From: an uncultured Steroidobacter sp.
Lineage (GTDB): Bacteria; Pseudomonadota; Gammaproteobacteria; Steroidobacterales; Steroidobacteraceae
DNA length: 32,680 nucleotides
Assembly: GCA_946478975.1 (NCBI GenBank)
Contig: CAMLEO010000046.1
Coordinates: forward strand, 1 to 32,680
Direction: 5' to 3'
In this document: piece by piece, positions 28,343 through 32,680 of the stretch
Layout: each line of letters opens with the position of its first letter
Position numbering within the stretch: the first letter of the stretch is position 1
Notes under the pieces: model-generated
What the model was told of the DNA's origin: nothing
Seen by the model: only the letters and a program-made list of their open reading frames with translations
Databases searched by the model: none
Position numbers and translations under genes: made by a program

Positions 28343-28369
28343 GGAGAGCACCCGCGGGCAGTGCTCTCC
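28343..28369 (-). terminator. Hairpin between flp and tadV, without U-tract
   Basis: GGAGAGCAC (28343-28351) and GTGCTCTCC (28361-28369) form a perfect 9-bp stem around a 9-base loop (CCGCGGGCA). In the flp transcript it lies 19 bases after the stop codon. No T-run follows on the minus strand, so it is more likely an attenuator or 3' mRNA stabiliser than a full terminator. Confidence 0.5.
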
Positions 28370-28388
28370 GCTGGAATCGGTCCAGCGA

Positions 28389-28568
28389 TTACGGGCCGCC
28401 CAGCTGGGCCGCGAGCGCGGCGATGATGCGTGCGACCGTTCGACCCAGGTCCGTGAACGCGGTGATCACCAACAGGCTGATCAGGCCGCCGGCAACGGCA
28501 TACTCGACCACCGTCAGGCCTTCTTCTTCGCGGATGAAACTCATCACGGCTTGTTTCAGACTCTTCAT
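28389..28568 (-). CDS. flp: Flp-type major pilin precursor
   Basis: A 59-residue prepilin: MKSLKQAVMSFIREEEG, then LTVVEYAVAGGLISLLVITAFTDLGRTVARIIAALAAQLGGP. The cut is expected after the Gly before LTVVEYA (Glu at mature position 5, then Tyr), as in Flp pilins, giving a mature pilin of about 42 residues. I chose ATG 28568 behind GAGGA over the earlier in-frame ATG 28583. It is first in the tad cluster and is followed by a strong hairpin, in line with higher expression than the machinery genes. Confidence 0.95.
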   Translation of the reverse strand: MKSLKQAVMSFIREEEGLTVVEYAVAGGLISLLVITAFTDLGRTVARIIAALAAQLGGP

Positions 28569-28914
28569 AGGTTGATTCCTCAACTAAGTACTCACCCGGA
28601 GAAAAGGGCCGGATGCAAACCCCTTGCTTCAACCGCCAGTGCGGTGAGGTGGACTCTCCGGGAATTGCGCTGCGAGTCGCGCGGACGTTGTTGCTGGCGG
28701 CTAGGACGTTCTTGCGGAAATCACGCCGGTGTGTGTCGCAGCTCACAGCCGCTACGTGGTCACCACAGTGCGCAGTCAGGCAAAACAGGAATCAAATAGC
28801 GCCTGCCGGTGACTGCCGAACGCAAAGTGATGCAATTCACGAAAGAAATATTTCACCGCGCGTAGGCTGAGCTCGTTCTGCAATTCTTCTGGCCGCAATG
28901 GGGAGGCTGTCGGA
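28569..28914. promoter_or_regulatory. 346-base intergenic region between flp and its divergent regulator
   Basis: No gene is seen here. It must hold the flp/tad promoter (minus strand) and the regulator promoter (plus strand). Visible elements are a short palindrome GTGGT-C-ACCAC (28756-28766) and a 7-base inverted repeat GCAGTCA (28772-28778) / TGACTGC (28810-28816), both possible operator sites. GGGAGG at 28901-28906 is the ribosome site of the regulator. I found no convincing sigma-70 or sigma-54 promoter. Confidence 0.5.
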
Positions 28915-29736
28915 ATGTTGTTATGGGTGGACTTGTGCTGCGGCGCGCGCAGCTCTGCGGCCTCCGCGGAGTTTGCCCGCCATTGCGATGTGCGGCCCAC
29001 CGATCAGCAATACTTGTGGACGGCCCTGTCGCTCGCCTCGACTGCGGATGTGATTTGTTTCGATCTGGATCACCCGGACATGAACTGCCTCAAGTTCATG
29101 GCGGACACCAAGGGCAAGTTTCCGTCCGTGCCCATCATCATGCTGATGTCACAACAGTCGGCCGACGTCGTGTTGTGGGCCCTGCGCGCACGCATCTTCG
29201 ATGTGTTGATGAAGCCGCTGAGTGCACGTGACGTTCTCCGCTGCGTGCAGCGCCTGTCGCCGGTGCTCGAAGCGCGGCGCAATCAGTCGACGCGGAACAA
29301 TGCGACGGGAGCGGACAGCATTCCCGACGAAACTCGATATCACTCGAAACGGAATTCGCGCGGCAAGCTGGACAGCGTGCTCGGTTATATAGAGAAGAAC
29401 TATGCGCAGCCGATCAGCGAGCAGGAAGTCGCGAAGGAATGCGGCATGTCGCAGTTCGAATTCAGCAGGGCATTTCGTGCGGCCCACGGCGTGACGTTCC
29501 GTGATTTCCTGAGCGAATGCCGGCTGGTGCAATCGAAACGGCTGCTCGGCATCGCCCAGGTGGCGGTGAGCGATGTGGCTGCGATGGCAGGATTCAACGA
29601 TCCATCCTATTTCGCGCGGTTGTTTCGTAAACGCACGGGCACCTCGCCGACGGCGTATCGCGCTTCGCAGTTGGCCTCGCAAAAAGACTCCGACACATCG
29701 TTACATGGCGATGCCGACGTCGAAGCGACTGGCTGA
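28915..29736 (+). CDS. Regulator with receiver-like domain and AraC-type HTH
   Basis: A 273-residue protein. Residues 1-118 resemble a response-regulator receiver: phosphoacceptor-like D50 in VICFDLDHPDM, S79 in IIMLMSQQS and K100 in FDVLMKPLS. The usual N-terminal acidic pair is reduced to D6 (LLWVDLC), so phosphorylation is uncertain. A linker (about 119-150) leads to an AraC/XylS DNA-binding domain (153-250) with two HTH segments (SEQEVAKECGMSQFEFSRAFRAAHG and VSDVAAMAGFNDPSYFARLFRKRTGTSPTAYR). GGGAGG precedes ATG 28915. No histidine kinase gene is adjacent. Divergent placement from flp makes it the likely regulator of the tad cluster (inference). Confidence 0.9.
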   Translation: MLLWVDLCCGARSSAASAEFARHCDVRPTDQQYLWTALSLASTADVICFDLDHPDMNCLKFMADTKGKFPSVPIIMLMSQQSADVVLWALRARIFDVLMKPLSARDVLRCVQRLSPVLEARRNQSTRNNATGADSIPDETRYHSKRNSRGKLDSVLGYIEKNYAQPISEQEVAKECGMSQFEFSRAFRAAHGVTFRDFLSECRLVQSKRLLGIAQVAVSDVAAMAGFNDPSYFARLFRKRTGTSPTAYRASQLASQKDSDTSLHGDADVEATG

Positions 29737-29788
29737 ATCCCTTCCTGAATGACCGCGGACGACACCGGTCAATTCGGCCGGTTCCGAC

Positions 29789-29817
29789 TTGTCCGAGAAA
29801 TTGATTTGCAGTATTAC
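29789..29817 (+). promoter_or_regulatory. Possible sigma-70 promoter of the GH5 gene
   Basis: TTGTCC (29789-29794), a 17-base spacer, then TATTAC (29812-29817). It lies in the 134-base gap before the cellulase gene, leaving a leader of about 47 bases that contains the ribosome site GGAAAGGGGG. Confidence 0.4.
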
Positions 29818-29870
29818 TAGCGCTGTCATTCGAGCAGGATTGAAAAAATCGTCCACGGAAAGGGGGTCCC

Positions 29871-31745
29871 ATGGCTGGGTTGTATCGACATGCCATGCGT
29901 CTTTGCATGGCCGCTCTGCTGTTGTCGCCGCTCGCTGCATTCTCTCAAACATTGCCGCCGGCATCGCAGGTTGCAGCTCCGATCACCATCGGTTGGAACA
30001 TCGGAAATTCCATGGAAGCTCAATGCGGTGAGACCGCATGGGGCAACCCGATGGTCAGTCAACAGCTGATCAACGCCGTCAAAGCCGCCGGCTTCAACGC
30101 GGTTCGCATTCCCGCTGCCTGGGACTGCCACGCGAATCAATCGACGATGACCATCGACGCGGCCTGGATGGCGCGCGTCAAGGAAGTCGTCGACTACGCG
30201 TATGGGCAGGGAATGTATGTGATCCTGAACATCCACTGGGATGGCGGCTGGCTCGAGGAGCATCCGCTGTACTCGTATCAGCAGGCGGTCAATCAGAAAC
30301 AACGCGCCTACTGGACGCAGATCGCCAATACTTTCAAGAACTACAACGAGCGCATGCTGTTTGCGGGAACCAACGAAGTTCACGCCGACTACGGCACGCC
30401 GACGAGCGAGCACATCACCGTGCAGCAGTCGTACAACCAAACTTTCGTCGACGCCGTGCGTGCGACCGGTGGGAACAATGCGTCTCGTACGCTGGTGGTG
30501 CAGACGTACAACACCAACGCGTGGCACGGGCTGAATTATTTCTCGATGCCATCGGACACGATCGCGAACCGGCTGATCGTGGAGATTCATCATTACGATC
30601 CGTACGACTACACGCTGAACCCCAGCGGCAGTTGTTTGTATTGGGGCTCGCCGTATCCGGCGCAGAGCGCCTGCTCCTGGGCGCAGGAGGCGTACCACGA
30701 CGACTTGTTTGCTCAGGTGCGGGCCAAGTGGGTCGCGCAAGGCATTCCGGTCATCATCGGCGAATACGGAGTCGCGGTGCGGCCGAATCTGAATCTGCCG
30801 TCGCGCGAGTATTACCTCGAATATGTCAATCGCGCCGCTGCTACGAACGGTATCAAGACGTTCTATTGGGATAACGGTGTGCTGCCGAGCCAGACCAACG
30901 GTTTTGCGTTGTTCAATCGCAGCAGCGGAGCGGTAATCGATCAAGGGGCACTCGACGCTGTGAAGCGGGGCGCCGGCGTCAGCAATCCGAACAGCTTTAC
31001 GCTCAGTGTTGCCAAGGCAGGCACGGGCAGCGGAACCGTCACATCATCGCCGTCCGGGATCAATTGCGGCTCGACTTGTAGTGCGAGCTACTCGACTGGC
31101 ACATCCGTAACGCTCACTGCCGCCGCAGCGAGCGGTTCGACGTTCGCAGGGTGGAGTGGCGCGTGCACTGGTACTGCAACGTGTACTGTGTCGATGACGG
31201 CCGCGCGTTCGGTGACTGCGACGTTCAACGGCTCAGGTGCGACGTTTGCTCTGACTGTGACGAAGGCGGGCACAGGCAGCGGCACAGTCACGTCATCGCC
31301 GGCCGGCATCAGTTGCGGTTCGACTTGCAACGCGAGCTATTCGAGCGGCACATCGGTGACTCTCACTGCGACGGCAGCGAGCGGTTCAACGTTTGCTGGG
31401 TGGAGTGGTGCATGCAGCGGTACTGCAACGTGTACGGTGTCGATGACGGCCGCACGCGCTGTCACCGCGACGTTCAACACCAGCGGTGGCACTGGCGGCA
31501 CGTGCTCGAATCCGGTCACGTTCTCCGGCAACTCGGGCAACTTCAACACAGCCGGTGCCGTCTGCTATCGCACCAATGCAACCATCAATGGCTGGGGTTG
31601 TTATAACTTCGACGGACGAACCGTGACGGTCGGTGGCGACGCACGCACGTGCGGCCAGATGCCATTGACGCGCTCGTCCGACGGTTACTATTACTTCTCC
31701 GTGTCGGGCGGCACGTATCCGTGGGCGGGGTTGTACACCTGGTAA
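29871..31745 (+). CDS. Secreted GH5 endoglucanase-like glycoside hydrolase with repeats and C-terminal module
   Basis: A 624-residue modular enzyme: signal peptide (1-25, RLCMAALLLSPLAAFSQ), GH5 catalytic domain (about 35-365), two 83-residue repeats (376-458 and 459-536) and a Cys-containing C-terminal module (545-624). GH5 signs are GWNIGNSME, NIHWDGGW, the acid/base Glu in FAGTNEVH (E169) and the nucleophile Glu in IIGEYGV (E298). It likely cleaves beta-1,4-glucan (cellulose) or a related beta-glycan outside the cell. The C-terminal module (VTFSGNSGNFNTAGAVCYRT, ATINGWGCYNFDGRTVTVGG, DGYYYFSVSGGTYPWAGLYTW) is aromatic-rich and probably binds carbohydrate. ATG 29871 follows AAAGGGGGT. Convergent with the GH16-like gene, with five bases between the stops. 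Confidence 0.92.
   Translation: MAGLYRHAMRLCMAALLLSPLAAFSQTLPPASQVAAPITIGWNIGNSMEAQCGETAWGNPMVSQQLINAVKAAGFNAVRIPAAWDCHANQSTMTIDAAWMARVKEVVDYAYGQGMYVILNIHWDGGWLEEHPLYSYQQAVNQKQRAYWTQIANTFKNYNERMLFAGTNEVHADYGTPTSEHITVQQSYNQTFVDAVRATGGNNASRTLVVQTYNTNAWHGLNYFSMPSDTIANRLIVEIHHYDPYDYTLNPSGSCLYWGSPYPAQSACSWAQEAYHDDLFAQVRAKWVAQGIPVIIGEYGVAVRPNLNLPSREYYLEYVNRAAATNGIKTFYWDNGVLPSQTNGFALFNRSSGAVIDQGALDAVKRGAGVSNPNSFTLSVAKAGTGSGTVTSSPSGINCGSTCSASYSTGTSVTLTAAAASGSTFAGWSGACTGTATCTVSMTAARSVTATFNGSGATFALTVTKAGTGSGTVTSSPAGISCGSTCNASYSSGTSVTLTATAASGSTFAGWSGACSGTATCTVSMTAARAVTATFNTSGGTGGTCSNPVTFSGNSGNFNTAGAVCYRTNATINGWGCYNFDGRTVTVGGDARTCGQMPLTRSSDGYYYFSVSGGTYPWAGLYTW
30996..31478 (+). repeat. Two tandem 249-base repeats inside the GH5 gene
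   Basis: Copy 1 starts at 30996 (FTLSVAKAGTGSGTVTSSP) and copy 2 at 31245 (FALTVTKAGTGSGTVTSSP), with a period of 83 codons and very similar sequence at both protein and DNA level. Each has two Cys pairs (CGSTC, and ACTGTATC or ACSGTATC) and the GWSGAC motif of bacterial InlB-B-like repeats. They link the catalytic domain to the C-terminal module. Confidence 0.88.
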
Positions 31746-31750
31746 TGAGG

Positions 31751-32680
31751 TTAGAAATCGCAAGGTGACGCGAGTGCCGGCTGTGTGGCCGGCACCGTGT
31801 CCCGAAACGCAACGCCTGCCGCGCGCAGGTCCTTCACGCGTTGATCGACAGCGGCCGGAGACAGCGATTGCCCGGCCGCGTGGAACACCCAGTCCACATC
31901 TTCGTGGTAGACGCGCTCCTGCTGCGATTTGATCAGGCCTTCGCGAATGAACCAGAGATTGAAGTTGATGGACATATGGTCTTCGGGAAAATACGGCTCG
32001 CCGTGAGTGGCGATGAGCTGGCCGTCGAGGAAGTAACGCACCTCGGGTTTCTTGACCTGCATCACCAGCGTGTGCCAGCCATCGAGGCTGCCGCGCTTTG
32101 CGCTCGATGCGCTGACTTGTTCCCACGGCTCCAGACGAAACGTTTCCCACGTGGTGGTATGCATCGCCAGGTCGGTGCCGCCCCAGCCGCCGTTGGGAAG
32201 ATATTCGAAGTCCTGCTCACTGTAGTCGGGATCGAGCGAGGCTTTGAGCGGCGCGATGTTATAGAACGTCTCGACCACCTGATCGCCGTCCGGCCCCGAG
32301 ACGGGTTTGTCGCTGAAGCGCACGCGCGCGGCGTAGGTGCCTTCGAGATATTTTCGTTGATGACAGAATTGCGCCTGGCGAGTGGTGCGGCCGTCGGTCT
32401 TGGCCATCATGCGCACCAGCCGATTGCCGGGCTGATGGTCGTCGTCGATGAAAGCGATCGCGTCGTTCCACGTGGCGCCTTCGATGCCGGGCCAGCCGGC
32501 CGCCGAGCGCACGATCCAGCCGCCTTGCTTGAAGGCGTCCAGCGACTTGTGACTGAAATCGTCGAACAGGATCGGCTCGGGAGCTGCGGAAGAAACGGCA
32601 TTCTTTGGCGCGGTCTCCGCCATCGCAGTTGCGGCCAGCAGGAACCACGTGGAGTGGGGCAGCCATTGTTCCAGCCAGCG
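31751..32680 (-). CDS. Secreted GH16-like glycoside hydrolase (5' end outside window)
   Basis: The frame is open from the right edge to a stop at 31751, about 309 residues. An ATG at 32623 is available, but upstream codons in the same frame read WFLLAATAMA before ETAPK, the hydrophobic core and cleavage site of a signal peptide, so the true start lies beyond the window. The domain is a concanavalin-like jelly roll with the GH16 catalytic motif E-x-D-x-E (EQDFE, bases 32218-32204), YLEGTYAARVRFSD, GPDGDQVVETFYNIAPLKA, LDGWHTLVMQVKK and SINFNLWFIREG. It probably acts on a beta-1,3- or mixed-linked glycan or galactan in or outside the periplasm; the exact substrate is unknown. Convergent with the GH5 gene. 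Confidence 0.85.
   Translation of the reverse strand, partial: RWLEQWLPHSTWFLLAATAMAETAPKNAVSSAAPEPILFDDFSHKSLDAFKQGGWIVRSAAGWPGIEGATWNDAIAFIDDDHQPGNRLVRMMAKTDGRTTRQAQFCHQRKYLEGTYAARVRFSDKPVSGPDGDQVVETFYNIAPLKASLDPDYSEQDFEYLPNGGWGGTDLAMHTTTWETFRLEPWEQVSASSAKRGSLDGWHTLVMQVKKPEVRYFLDGQLIATHGEPYFPEDHMSINFNLWFIREGLIKSQQERVYHEDVDWVFHAAGQSLSPAAVDQRVKDLRAAGVAFRDTVPATQPALASPCDF

Noticed and set aside
28569..28914. Sigma-54 promoter for flp
   Set aside because: TGGC and GC/TTGC-like pieces occur on both strands, but none has the required -24/-12 spacing.

Overview
This window is GC-rich, densely packed bacterial DNA with short intergenic gaps and many 1-4 base gene overlaps. TonB-dependent outer-membrane uptake, a periplasmic-type di-haem cytochrome, a secretin and lipoproteins show a Gram-negative cell. 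The gene types fit a proteobacterium, most likely an environmental gammaproteobacterium that degrades plant polymers; the species cannot be fixed from the sequence. I saw no rRNA, tRNA, insertion sequence, phage gene or CRISPR array.

Left part (1-6510): four tightly packed co-directional genes encode a TonB-dependent receptor (5' end outside the window), a FadB/FadJ-type bifunctional beta-oxidation protein, a LysR-family regulator with two DNA-binding domains in tandem, and a LigM/DesA-type tetrahydrofolate-dependent aromatic O-demethylase. Together they look like an uptake, catabolism and regulation unit for methoxylated, possibly lignin-derived, aromatics.

Middle part (6576-16987): an exported protein of unknown function with a possibly leaderless transcript; a PepSY membrane protein plus a 61-residue membrane partner behind a Fur-box-like palindrome; and a di-haem cytochrome c peroxidase-like gene divergent from an ECF sigma factor. 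The gap between those two carries back-to-back ECF-type promoters (GGAAC-N17-CGTC on each strand), so the sigma factor probably controls itself and the cytochrome. Then come a minus-strand set (ABM-like protein, SDR, dehalogenase-like hydrolase), a plus-strand set (PaiA-like acetyltransferase, DUF2007 protein, PAP2 phosphatase), an exported alpha/beta hydrolase and a possibly exported isoaspartyl methyltransferase.

Right-centre (16984-28568, minus strand): a nearly complete tad/flp tight-adherence pilus cluster, transcribed from flp pilin through tadV, a winged-helix AAA+ ATPase, rcpC/cpaB, rcpA/cpaC secretin, a small lipoprotein, tadG, two tadE-like genes, tadZ/cpaE, tadA, tadB and tadC. No tadD or rcpB is present. 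The AAA+ ATPase and the 91-residue lipoprotein are not standard Tad parts. A strong hairpin follows flp. A divergent regulator with a receiver-like domain and an AraC-type DNA-binding domain lies across a 346-base intergenic region and is the obvious candidate local regulator.

Right end (29871-32680): a secreted GH5 endoglucanase-like enzyme with two large repeats and a C-terminal module, convergent with a secreted GH16-like enzyme that runs off the right edge. This is a small polysaccharide-degradation locus.
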